The notes under the pieces are model-generated. The model was not told the origin of the DNA. It searched no databases and saw nothing but the letters and a program-made list of their open reading frames with translations. This document shows positions 1 to 7,413 of a DNA stretch of 56,271 nucleotides, piece by piece (within the stretch, counting starts at the first letter, position 1; every line of letters begins with the position of its first letter). This stretch comes from Clostridia bacterium DTU022 (GTDB lineage Bacteria > Bacillota > Dethiobacteria > DTU022): contig LFRQ01000095.1 of the NCBI GenBank assembly GCA_001512835.1, positions 1-56,271 of the forward strand, in the 5' to 3' direction. A program made the position numbers and the translations under genes.

Positions 1-219
1 TTCCTCCAACTGCTGGTTGCGCCCCTGGGAAGCCTCGATCTGCTCCTGGTACTGCTTCAGCTCGTCAAGGATCTGCTGGCGCTGGAAAGCCTGGACGACA
101 ATGACCAGGAGCAGGAAGCCAAGACACAACACCCCCACGGCGGTCAGCAGCTTTACCGCCGAATAGCTTCTCGGGCGGCGGGGCAGCCTGGTTACCGTGG
201 TGTCCCGGCTCCTTCTCAC
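1..219 (-). CDS. divIC: Septum formation initiator DivIC/FtsL-like protein (3' end cut by window)
   Basis: Only the first 73 codons are in the window. The start is a GTG at 219. The residues read as an Arg-rich cytoplasmic tail (1-20), one membrane segment (about 22-43) and the start of a coiled coil rich in Gln and Glu (47-73), which is the layout of DivIC/FtsL-type bitopic divisome proteins. In this family the coiled coil lies outside the membrane and pairs with FtsL and DivIB to hold the septal wall machinery together. The gene follows yabP-yabQ in the same direction, as divIC does in Bacillus subtilis, and this synteny supports the name more than the short sequence does. The downstream part is missing, so length and C-terminus cannot be judged. 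Confidence 0.8.
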   Translation of the reverse strand, partial: MRRSRDTTVTRLPRRPRSYSAVKLLTAVGVLCLGFLLLVIVVQAFQRQQILDELKQYQEQIEASQGRNQQLEE

Positions 220-249
220 TAGACCCTCACTTCCTTCCCGTTGCTGCTG

Positions 250-732
250 TTAGTTTCGCCGCCATCCGCTGAAAATCCTGCCCCAGCCCCGGTAAAAAGC
301 TTGGCCCAACAAAGCTCCCCCCCGCACAGCCAGCTTTCCCGGCCAGGCCAGGGGCGGGAGAAGAAGCCCGGCCAACCGTAATCCGGCCGCTTTCAGCCTT
401 CCCCCGAAGGGGAACAGAACCCGGAGCAGTTTGCTCCACCAGCGCCGCAAAAAACCGCTCAGCAGGGAAAAATAGATTAACGCCCCCAGGGCCAGGCCGG
501 CATAGCTGTAGAAGTAGAGTTGGCCCCAGCGGTAAAGCAGCAGGTAGATCAGGCTGGCTCCGGTAGCCAACAGCCAGAAGAGGCAGTCCCCCAAGAACAA
601 GGCCGCAGCCGGGGGGCGGCCCCGGTAAAAGCAAAAGGCCCGGTAGAAGTCGTACCCCAGGCCAATGGCAAAGCCCAGGGCCAGGGCTTCCAGGAAAAGT
701 GCCAGCTGTTCCAGCAAAAGGACGGGAGCCAT
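250..732 (-). CDS. yabQ: Spore cortex biosynthesis protein YabQ
   Basis: This 160-residue, very hydrophobic protein has several predicted membrane segments (about residues 5-28, 43-68 and 75-95) followed by a basic tail rich in Gly, Arg and Trp. The N-terminal pattern, with GLGYDFYR near residue 25, is typical of YabQ. In B. subtilis YabQ is made in the mother cell under sigma-E, sits in the forespore outer membrane and is needed for cortex formation. It lies 3 bp downstream of yabP and just upstream of divIC, the conserved order. The basic C-terminal tail is poorly conserved in the family and adds little to the call. Confidence 0.88.
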   Translation of the reverse strand: MAPVLLLEQLALFLEALALGFAIGLGYDFYRAFCFYRGRPPAAALFLGDCLFWLLATGASLIYLLLYRWGQLYFYSYAGLALGALIYFSLLSGFLRRWWSKLLRVLFPFGGRLKAAGLRLAGLLLPPLAWPGKLAVRGGALLGQAFYRGWGRIFSGWRRN

Positions 733-735
733 CTT

Positions 736-1026
736 TTACCGGAAGAGCCGTTCCAGAAGGGTTTTCCCCCGGGCCTTGCCGCCCTTGATTTCCGCATAAG
801 CCATCTCCAAGACATATCCCTCTATGGCTACTTCGCCCTGCTCCAGGTTAAGGTGCTTGATATGCAGGTTCTCTCCCCGAATGGCCAGCAGCCCCAACTC
901 AGTCTCGATTACCACTTCCTGGTTGTCAAAGCTGTCCACGTGGACCACACCGGTGATCTCCGTGTTTTCCCGGTTTTCGATCACCAGCCGGTGCTGCCCG
1001 CTTTTGAAGCTGTACTTCTCCTCCAT
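736..1026 (-). CDS. yabP: Sporulation protein YabP
   Basis: A 96-residue protein starting at MEEKYSFKSG. The start at 1026 was chosen over an upstream in-frame ATG because GGGGGAGGGG lies just before it. The central part alternates short beta strands (TGVVHVDSFDNQEVVIET, then GLLAIRGENLHIKHLNLE), the signature of the YabP/YqfC family. YabP acts with YabQ in spore cortex assembly in the mother cell. The basic C-terminus (KGGKARGKTLLERLFR) is also seen in relatives. A weak sigma-E-like minus 10 (CATATAGA) lies upstream, but the matching minus 35 is poor, so mother-cell control is inferred from the family. Confidence 0.9.
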   Translation of the reverse strand: MEEKYSFKSGQHRLVIENRENTEITGVVHVDSFDNQEVVIETELGLLAIRGENLHIKHLNLEQGEVAIEGYVLEMAYAEIKGGKARGKTLLERLFR

Positions 1027-1129
1027 CTTTCCCCTCCCCCGATCTGGATAAGAGCCGGTTAATAATCTATATGAGGCTCCTCGGGGATTAGACCACCGAA
1101 TCGGAAGAGGCCCCTTTCGCCGCCGCCGA

Positions 1130-2116
1130 TTACGACCACATCCGGACCAGGCTGATATCTTTGTAAAAATAGCGCACGATATCATCGTAGGACCGGCCCT
1201 CTTCGGCCAGGGCCCGGGCCCCCCACTGGCACATGCCGACTCCGTGCCCGTAGCCGGTTCCCTCCAGGAAGAGAGTCCCCTCTTTTACTTCCAGCTTTTC
1301 AATGAAGGTGGAACGGAACACCTGGCTGTCCAGCTCTATCCTTAAAGACGGGGCCGATACTTCCACATCGTTGAATTTCAGCCGGGTGGCCCTCCCCGAC
1401 GGCCCCTTTTTGCTGATCTTCACCTCCCTAATGGGGCCGGGATCCCTGCCGGCCAGTTCCGCCACCGCCTCCCTTACCTCCTCCAGGGAAAAGGAGGCGC
1501 TCCAGTCCCTTTCTTCGGCGGGAATGATATCCGTGGCGGGGCTTTCCACGATTTTAATATAGGGAGGATTCCCCCCTTCAAACTCCAGCCCCTCGTCGGC
1601 CAGGGCCGAGCGGGGCCCCGCGTAGGCATGAAACCAGCCTCTGATGAATTCTCCCTGGTACACCGCCACTTCACCCCTGGTCATCTTCACCGCCTGGCGC
1701 ACCCGGTCATTTATCCGCCCGGCATCGTAGGCCTGAAACTCCTCTATGTCCGTGGAGGCATGGGCGTTCCGTTGAGGAACGCCTCCCTGCTCATCAATCT
1801 TCTGAAGGGTAAAGCTGCGGGCAATAACGGCCTGGGCGGCCAGGGCCTGGGTGGGCCAGGTGGGATCCATCTCCGCGGCCACCACCCCGGCAATATAATC
1901 TTCAAATTTCATCTCCTGGAGGGTCCCCTCTTCGCTCAGGTAGACCTGCAGGACCGGCTCCTTGCCGGCTTCCCCCTCCAGTGCTTTTGGCAGCGGCGGG
2001 ATCTCCTGCCGGCTTTCGGGAACGGGGCTTTCCTCCCGGAAGCGGCAGCCGCCCAGGACACCCCCCAGGATCACCAGGGTTAAAATTAACGGAACCAGGA
2101 TCCGGGCCTTCTTCAT
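1130..2116 (-). CDS. SpoIID/LytB domain lipoprotein, probable lytic transglycosylase
   Basis: This 328-residue protein has a lipoprotein signal with lipobox Cys24 (VLGGC), a linker, and a SpoIID/LytB domain from about residue 55 to the end. The family motif FEDYIAGVVAAEM carries the conserved Glu that acts as catalytic acid in SpoIID peptidoglycan lyases. The C-terminal GTGYGHGVGMCQWGA block is also typical. SpoIID degrades denuded glycan strands during engulfment. In this protein the usual S-x-x-G-G-x-T segment after the catalytic region reads AYAGPRSALADEG, so the strand-binding site may differ. It lies between hup and yabP, not at the usual spoIID locus, so it may be a paralogue of the engulfment enzyme rather than SpoIID itself. 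Confidence 0.85.
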   Translation of the reverse strand: MKKARILVPLILTLVILGGVLGGCRFREESPVPESRQEIPPLPKALEGEAGKEPVLQVYLSEEGTLQEMKFEDYIAGVVAAEMDPTWPTQALAAQAVIARSFTLQKIDEQGGVPQRNAHASTDIEEFQAYDAGRINDRVRQAVKMTRGEVAVYQGEFIRGWFHAYAGPRSALADEGLEFEGGNPPYIKIVESPATDIIPAEERDWSASFSLEEVREAVAELAGRDPGPIREVKISKKGPSGRATRLKFNDVEVSAPSLRIELDSQVFRSTFIEKLEVKEGTLFLEGTGYGHGVGMCQWGARALAEEGRSYDDIVRYFYKDISLVRMWS

Positions 2117-2191
2117 GGTGCCATCACTCCTCCGCTCATCTTTTTCGGTAATATTTTTTTAATTTGGAGGCTAAATATGCTTGGCCCGGCA

Positions 2192-2227
2192 GAAAAAATT
2201 ATTCCCCCGTCAAGCGGGGGAATAATT
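2192..2227 (-). terminator. Intrinsic terminator after hup
   Basis: A perfect 13-bp stem (2197-2209 with 2215-2227) has a 5-nt loop. On the minus strand it is followed by a run of T (RC of 2193-2198). It lies about 30 bp past the hup stop and separates hup from the SpoIID-like gene. Confidence 0.9.
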
Positions 2228-2256
2228 ATAAGCTTGTCCCAATTTTCAAGTCGCGA

Positions 2257-2529
2257 TTACTTTACTTTTTCCCTCAATCCTTTTCCGGCCTTGAATACCG
2301 GAACTCTGGTGGAAGGTATCTTAATTACTTCTCCCGTGGCCGGGTTGCGTCCTTCGCGTGCCTTGCGCTCCCGTACTTCAAAAGTTCCGAAACCGACCAA
2401 CTGCACCCGGTCACCTTTGGCCAGGGCATCGCCAACGGTTTCAAATAAGGCATTGATTACTTTCTCCGTATCCTTCTTCGATACTTCTGCTTTCTCTGCA
2501 GCCATCCCGATTAACTCGGACTTGTTCAC
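2257..2529 (-). CDS. hup: DNA-binding protein HU
   Basis: A 90-residue HU-family protein, full length for the family. It starts with GTG behind TAGGAGGG. The N-terminal helices (MNKSELIGMAAEKAEVSKKD), the VGFGTFEVRERKAREGRNPATG beta-arm region and the Pro-containing arm (KIPSTRVPVFKAGKGL) are all present. HU dimers bend and compact DNA. B. subtilis hbs lies elsewhere, but an HU gene between yabP and mazG (yabO position) is common in Clostridia. It ends at a strong terminator and is therefore probably expressed at a level different from its neighbours. Confidence 0.97.
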   Translation of the reverse strand: MNKSELIGMAAEKAEVSKKDTEKVINALFETVGDALAKGDRVQLVGFGTFEVRERKAREGRNPATGEVIKIPSTRVPVFKAGKGLREKVK

Positions 2530-2605
2530 TTACATCCCTCCTAAGCGGTAATAACTTGCTATGTGCTTTTTATCTTCGCTATTTTTATGGGGATTCCTGC
2601 CTGCA

Positions 2606-4063
2606 TTAGCTTTTTTTTGTCCGGGTCTTGGCTTCTTCCCACCACCGATCCAGCTGATCCAGGGAAAAACTGGAGAAAGGTCGGCCGCTTTCCAGCACCT
2701 GCTGCTCGATGTAGCGAAAACGCTCATTAAACTTGCTTAAAGCCCGGCTCAAGGCCAGTTCCGGGTCCACCCTCAAGAAGCGGGCCACATTAACCACGGC
2801 AAACAACAGGTCGCCCAACTCTTCCTCTATGCTTCCCGAAAAGCCCTGCCGGTATGCATCTTCCAGCTCGCTCAGCTCTTCTTTCAGCTTCTCCATGGCC
2901 CCCTCCAGGTCCGGCCAGTCAAATCCCACCTCCGCGGCCCGCTGTTGACATTTCCGGGCACGAATTAAGGCGGGCAGGCAAGCGGGGAGCCGGGCGGCGG
3001 CTGCAGCTTCCCCGGCCTGCTCTCCCTTTTCCGCCGCCTTGATCTGCTCCCATTTCTGGAGCACTTGTTGAACAGTCAGCTCTTCCCCCGGCCCGAAAAC
3101 ATGGGGATGCCTTCTAATCAGCTTCTCGCAGATGCCGTGGATCACCTGGCTCAGGGTGAACCTCCCCTCTTCCCGGGCGATCTGGCTATGAAAGACTACT
3201 TGCAGGAGCAGGTCCCCCAGTTCTTCCTGCAGGGAAGCCCAGTCCCGGCGGTCGATAGCGTCGATGACCTCGTAGGCTTCCTCCACCAGGTACGGCCGCA
3301 GACTCTCGTGGCTTTGCGCCCGATCCCAGGGGCAGCCCTTTTCCGAGCGCAGGCGGGACATGATCCGAACCAGGTCCCCCAGGGCATACCAGGGACTGGG
3401 CGGCACGTACAAGACAGTGGTCCGATCATAGCGAAACTCCCGGTCCAGTTGGTCCAGGGGCATGCGCCATACCTGCATCTTCGGCTTTCCCGCCCCCCGG
3501 ATCACCGTAACTTTCGCCTCCGGGGGGTAATAATCCAGCAGGAAGGATTTGACCCGGGCCGCCGCGGAACGGCTGTCCAGATGGAGAATCAAAAGCGGTC
3601 GCCCTCCGGGCTCTCCCCCTTGCGCCAGGGACGAGGCTTCCAAGACGGTAATTCCCTCCCGCAGGTCCGGCTTCAATACGGCCAGCACCGGCTCCAAAAC
3701 AAGGGGGCTGCTGAATATTGTCAAGGCTGCTCCCCGGGCGGGAGCCAGCCGGCGCAGCTGCTTCACCACCCCTTCTCCCGCCAGGGGATCGCCGGGAACC
3801 AGGTAAAATACCTCGCCGTACCGGGCCGCCGAGCGCACCAGGGAGCAAGCAATGCTCCGGCAGACAGTCCTTGTCTCTCCCGAGGGCTTGCTTAAGTGAT
3901 CGAAAGTCCGGAAGGGAACGCCCTTCCGCCGGAGGCAAAAGGCAAGAGGGTGCTTCCCGGTGCGCAGGTAAAGGGGCCGGCCCTTCTTGACCAGGCTCAG
4001 GACCTGGGGGCTCAGCCCGCCGCTTTCACCCGGCGGAAGACCGACAACGGTAATCTTCTTCAT
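2606..4063 (-). CDS. mazG: YabN-type fusion: tetrapyrrole-methylase-like domain plus MazG NTP pyrophosphohydrolase
   Basis: A 485-residue two-domain protein. Residues 1 to about 215 form a SAM-dependent tetrapyrrole methylase fold (ITVVGLPPG at the start, VFYLVPGDPLAGEGVV loop). From about residue 230 two tandem MazG modules follow, with metal-binding motifs LVEEAYEVID and EELGDLLLQVV in the first and EELGDLLFAVV in the second, and the RHPHVFG signature. MazG hydrolyses noncanonical or excess NTPs to NMP and pyrophosphate, and is tied to house-cleaning and ppGpp control. The substrate of the methylase-like half is unknown. It lies between the SpoVB-type flippase and hup, matching yabM-yabN-yabO order. 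Confidence 0.93.
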   Translation of the reverse strand: MKKITVVGLPPGESGGLSPQVLSLVKKGRPLYLRTGKHPLAFCLRRKGVPFRTFDHLSKPSGETRTVCRSIACSLVRSAARYGEVFYLVPGDPLAGEGVVKQLRRLAPARGAALTIFSSPLVLEPVLAVLKPDLREGITVLEASSLAQGGEPGGRPLLILHLDSRSAAARVKSFLLDYYPPEAKVTVIRGAGKPKMQVWRMPLDQLDREFRYDRTTVLYVPPSPWYALGDLVRIMSRLRSEKGCPWDRAQSHESLRPYLVEEAYEVIDAIDRRDWASLQEELGDLLLQVVFHSQIAREEGRFTLSQVIHGICEKLIRRHPHVFGPGEELTVQQVLQKWEQIKAAEKGEQAGEAAAAARLPACLPALIRARKCQQRAAEVGFDWPDLEGAMEKLKEELSELEDAYRQGFSGSIEEELGDLLFAVVNVARFLRVDPELALSRALSKFNERFRYIEQQVLESGRPFSSFSLDQLDRWWEEAKTRTKKS

Positions 4064-4100
4064 GATGCCACCCTCTCCCTCTACGGCTTGCTTGGCTTGA

Positions 4101-5726
4101 TTACTTGATTAGTCTTAGACGCCGGGCGATCTCCGCCAGGCGCTCCCCGTAGCGGGGAATCTGTTCCAGCTCTTCCCGGGTAAGGCTGCCCGAAACCAGC
4201 AGGGCAACTCCGTAAATAACCACCCCTACAATGATGGCCCCCAGGGTGGCCACGGCATTGGCAACCCTAAAAGAGAGGTGGGCGCCGCCCACCTGGCTGG
4301 CAATTTTGAAAAAGAGGATTACAGCCGCGGACATGGCGGCCACGGAAAGCCCCGGAGATATCACCAGCTCCCACCACCGGAAGCGCCACTCCGTCAGGCG
4401 GGCAATGTAATAAAGATTCAGCAAAGCAGCTACAATCATGCTGACGACGGAGGCCCAGCCGGCCCCTCCCACGTGCAGCTCGGGGATGGCCGTCAAAAAC
4501 CAGGCCAGAACCACCTTAACCAGGGCGCCGACGGCCATGTTGATCACCGGCAGGGCCGGGCGTCCCAGCCCCTGCATTATCCCCGTGGTGGTTATATAGA
4601 GGCAGAGGGGGATAAGGGACCAGGACATTACCGCCAGGGGGTACCCCGCCTCGGCATTGTTGAACAGAAGAATGGTGATGGGTTCCGCCAGGAGGTAGAG
4701 GCCCACCGCCGCCGGAAAAGCAAAGAGAACCGTCAACTTGATGGCCACACTGGTCCGGGAGGTTATTAAACGGCGCTGCTTCAGGACAAAGGCTTCGGAA
4801 ATGGCGGGAACCAGGCTCATGCTCAGGGCCATGGTCACTACGCTGGGAAAGTAGATTACCGAGCTGGCCATGCCCGTCAACTGCCCGTATAGGGCGGTAG
4901 CCCTCTCCGGAGTAAAGCCGGCGTCCTGGAGCCTCCGGGGGACAACGGCCAGGTCCAGGGTGGTGCTGAGAGGCATAATCAGGCTGCCAAAGGTAATGGG
5001 GATGGCCAGGCTGAAAATCCGCTTGATAATTGTCCACCGGCTGGCGGGGCGGTGCCGGGCAGGCTGCCTTTGCACCAGCCGGTTAAAGCGCTTCCGCTCC
5101 CGCAAATTCAGAATTATCAGCAGGAGCAAGCCGGCCATCCCGCCGGCCACGGCGCCGGCGGCGGCGCCGGCGGCGGCATATTCAAGGCCGACGGGGAGCA
5201 AAACCAGGACCAGGACGATGGCCACCACCACCCGGGCCACCTGTTCCACAAACTGGGAGAGGGCCGTGGGGCCCATCCTCTGCTGCCCCTGGAAGAAGCC
5301 GCGAATCGCCGACATGATGGTCACAAAAAAAATGGCCGGAGCAATGGCCAGCAGGGGGTATACCGCCCGCGGTTCCTTGACGATCACTACGGCGGTAAAA
5401 TTGGCGCCGGCGGCCAGGATTATGGCGATAACCAGTCCGCTAAGGGTTAAAATGGCGGTAGAAATGCGAAAAACCCGTCGGGCTTCGCGGTAATCTCTCA
5501 GGGCGATATTTTCTGCTACCAGCTTGGAGATGGCCACCGGGATGCCGGCCGTGGATATGGCCAGAAGAGTAGAATAAATGGGGTAAGCCATCTGGTAAAG
5601 GCCGATTCCTTCGTCTCCCATCAGTGCCGCCAAAACAATGCGCATTACCGCACCAATAAAGCGAACCGTAACACCGGCCAGGGCCAAGATGGCTGCACCC
5701 TTGATAAAGGTCCTGTGACTGGACAA
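4101..5726 (-). CDS. SpoVB/YabM-type polysaccharide flippase (MOP superfamily)
   Basis: A 541-residue integral membrane protein with about 14 hydrophobic segments, the usual size for SpoVB/MurJ-like exporters. The N-terminus (FIKGAAILALAGVTVRFIGA) and the GIPVAISKLVAEN motif near residue 60 are characteristic. The start is TTG at 5726 behind GGAAGGAAGAG. These proteins flip lipid-linked sugars; SpoVB acts in cortex synthesis, while YabM (at this locus in B. subtilis) is less well defined. Position between spoVT and yabN argues for the YabM member. It has its own sigma-A promoter upstream (5770-5798), so it need not depend on spoVT transcription. Confidence 0.85.
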   Translation of the reverse strand: MSSHRTFIKGAAILALAGVTVRFIGAVMRIVLAALMGDEGIGLYQMAYPIYSTLLAISTAGIPVAISKLVAENIALRDYREARRVFRISTAILTLSGLVIAIILAAGANFTAVVIVKEPRAVYPLLAIAPAIFFVTIMSAIRGFFQGQQRMGPTALSQFVEQVARVVVAIVLVLVLLPVGLEYAAAGAAAGAVAGGMAGLLLLIILNLRERKRFNRLVQRQPARHRPASRWTIIKRIFSLAIPITFGSLIMPLSTTLDLAVVPRRLQDAGFTPERATALYGQLTGMASSVIYFPSVVTMALSMSLVPAISEAFVLKQRRLITSRTSVAIKLTVLFAFPAAVGLYLLAEPITILLFNNAEAGYPLAVMSWSLIPLCLYITTTGIMQGLGRPALPVINMAVGALVKVVLAWFLTAIPELHVGGAGWASVVSMIVAALLNLYYIARLTEWRFRWWELVISPGLSVAAMSAAVILFFKIASQVGGAHLSFRVANAVATLGAIIVGVVIYGVALLVSGSLTREELEQIPRYGERLAEIARRLRLIK

Positions 5727-5769
5727 AAGCTCTTCCTTCCTTCATTACAATAAAAGCTGCAATATCTTT

Positions 5770-5798
5770 ATTATACAGCTTCTTCCATACCTTAACAA
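5770..5798 (-). promoter_or_regulatory. Sigma-A promoter for the SpoVB-type gene
   Basis: On the minus strand TTGTTA (5793-5798) and TATAAT (5770-5775) are 17 bp apart, just past the spoVT stop. The start of transcription would fall about 35 nt before the TTG start codon. Confidence 0.7.
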
Positions 5799-5801
5799 CC
5801 G

Positions 5802-6356
5802 TTACTGTTCCATTTGCTTGGCCAGAAAAGCGGCCGCCGTCTCCACCAGTTTCAATTCCAGCTCGGTCATCTTTACGGCCGGGTCCTTGGTGCCCATAAT
5901 CACGGCACCGATGGGGTCTCCCTCGGCAATGATGGGGGCAATCACCTCGTTGGCAAAGCGCGGCGCTCCCAGATCATCGGCATTCTTATAATACTCGTGT
6001 TCGGCGGTATTGTTGATCAGGACGCTTTTCCGGTTTTCCATGACCTGCTCGGCGGCGGCGCTTAAGGGCCGGTTTACAAACTCCTTCTTGGGAGCCCCGG
6101 CCACCGCGATGATGGTATCCCGGTCGGCAATGCAGGCCGTATGCCCCATGGAATCGTAGAGGGAATCGGCATACTCCTGGGCAAATTCTCCCAGTTCCCC
6201 GATGGGGGAGTATTTTTTCAGGATCACCTCTCCATCCCGATCTACAAAAATCTCCAGGGGGTCGCCTTCCCTAATTTTCAGCGTTCTGCGAATTTCCTTG
6301 GGGATTACAACTCTGCCCAGATCGTCAATACGCCTAACAATACCGGTTGCTTTCAA
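5802..6356 (-). CDS. spoVT: Stage V sporulation transcription regulator SpoVT
   Basis: A 184-residue protein. Residues 1-50 are an AbrB-like swapped-hairpin DNA-binding domain (MKATGIVRRIDDLGRVVIPK). Residues 55-184 form a GAF-like ligand domain with GHTACIADRDTIIAVAG and FANEVIAPIIAEGDPIGAVI. The start is TTG with an ideal AAGGAGG eight bases upstream. SpoVT tunes sigma-G-dependent genes in the forespore. A TTGAAT hexamer 17 bp upstream of TAGCAT lies in the leader and may be its promoter, but it does not match the sigma-G consensus well. Its short paralogue AbrB is encoded at 33.3 kb. Confidence 0.96.
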   Translation of the reverse strand: MKATGIVRRIDDLGRVVIPKEIRRTLKIREGDPLEIFVDRDGEVILKKYSPIGELGEFAQEYADSLYDSMGHTACIADRDTIIAVAGAPKKEFVNRPLSAAAEQVMENRKSVLINNTAEHEYYKNADDLGAPRFANEVIAPIIAEGDPIGAVIMGTKDPAVKMTELELKLVETAAAFLAKQMEQ

Positions 6357-6467
6357 TCTTGTTTCCTCCTTCGCTGCGATTCATAAATGCTACCAAGTTC
6401 CATTTTAGTATTCAACCGGTACCGTTGTTTTATGCATATTGTCCTCCGGGCAAAAAGGCTTGTTTAC

Positions 6468-7409
6468 TTAAATAAAAATCTCGATCCTGCTCTTCTCCCA
6501 GAGACTATTAAAATATTCCTGGTAGAGGAGCGCCTTGTGGGCTTTTTCCGCCTCTTCCCGCACCTCCTCAAAGCTTTGCCGGGTCTCCTCCCTGGTGCGG
6601 TTAATCCAGAAGACCTGGTACTTTTCCGCGGAGGCGTAAACCACTCCCGTCCCCGCCCCGGGCAGGGCAAAGAGCATCTCCTTTACCTCCTGCTCCAGGA
6701 AGGGGTCGTCGGCGCTAATCCAGCCCAGAGAGCGGACCTCCAGGGCCTCCGCTTCGGCCCAGCTTCTCCCCCCCGGCTCCCCGGACTCCGCTCCCGCCTG
6801 CAGCCGCTTCAGGGCTTCCTCCGCCCGGTCTTCTTCGTCAAAAATAAATTTCTCTACTTCCAGGGCGGCCGGCTGCCGGAGCATTTCGGGGTTTTCTTCA
6901 ACATAATGGCGCAAATCTTCCTCAGTGACCGTTCCCGCCACCCGATCGCAAAGGGCCTGCAGCAGCAGCTCGAAAGCCGGCAGCAATTCCAGGCTCTTCC
7001 GGTCAACCCCCAATCTTTTCCGCTGCTTCTCAAAGTTTTTTTCCGATCCGTTGTAGTGGACCTGCACCAGTTCCTGCAGTTGCTCCTGCATCCTTTCTTC
7101 CAGCAACTGCCGGTCCGGGGCCAGCTCCAGGGACGCGGCCTCCTGGCGCACCAACTCCAGTCCGATAAGGTATTCCAGCAGTTCCTTCTCCAGCTCCTTC
7201 CGTCCCTGGGCGCCCTGCTCCTCCCAGAGGAGATCCAGGGGAGGGTTCAGCAGCCGCATCAGGGCAATAAAATCTCTCAACTGCTGAAAGCTTATGGTGG
7301 TATCGTTTACCCGGGCGGCCGGGGCAGGCTCCCCGCATCCCGGGAGAAAACCGGCCGCCAAAAGCAGCAGCATCGAGACCGCCAGCAGCGGCCGGGAGCC
7401 GGGCGGCAT
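6468..7409 (-). CDS. SurA/PrsA-like peptidyl-prolyl isomerase lipoprotein
   Basis: A 313-residue protein with a lipoprotein signal (lipobox FLPGC, Cys25), a SurA N-terminal helical domain (about 30-170) starting with ARVNDTTISFQQL, and a weak parvulin-like domain (about 185-285). Parvulin landmarks are recognisable but degenerate: VEKFIFDEED for the first strand, SLGWISADDPF, and an FALPGAGTG segment. It probably acts outside the membrane as a foldase or holdase for exported proteins. It ends 4 bp before the mfd stop codon region in the same direction and is likely co-transcribed with mfd. Whether the isomerase site is active is uncertain. Confidence 0.82.
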   Translation of the reverse strand: MPPGSRPLLAVSMLLLLAAGFLPGCGEPAPAARVNDTTISFQQLRDFIALMRLLNPPLDLLWEEQGAQGRKELEKELLEYLIGLELVRQEAASLELAPDRQLLEERMQEQLQELVQVHYNGSEKNFEKQRKRLGVDRKSLELLPAFELLLQALCDRVAGTVTEEDLRHYVEENPEMLRQPAALEVEKFIFDEEDRAEEALKRLQAGAESGEPGGRSWAEAEALEVRSLGWISADDPFLEQEVKEMLFALPGAGTGVVYASAEKYQVFWINRTREETRQSFEEVREEAEKAHKALLYQEYFNSLWEKSRIEIFI

Positions 7410-7413
7410 AGGG

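Noticed and set aside
3065-3895. 276-codon open frame opposite mazG
   Set aside because: Antisense shadow; no ribosome site and no family likeness.
6357-6420. Sigma-G promoter for spoVT
   Set aside because: TGAATA and CATTTAT are present, but the minus 10 does not match CATNNTA and the spacer is too long. A sigma-A-like reading (TTGAAT, 17 bp, TAGCAT) is equally weak.
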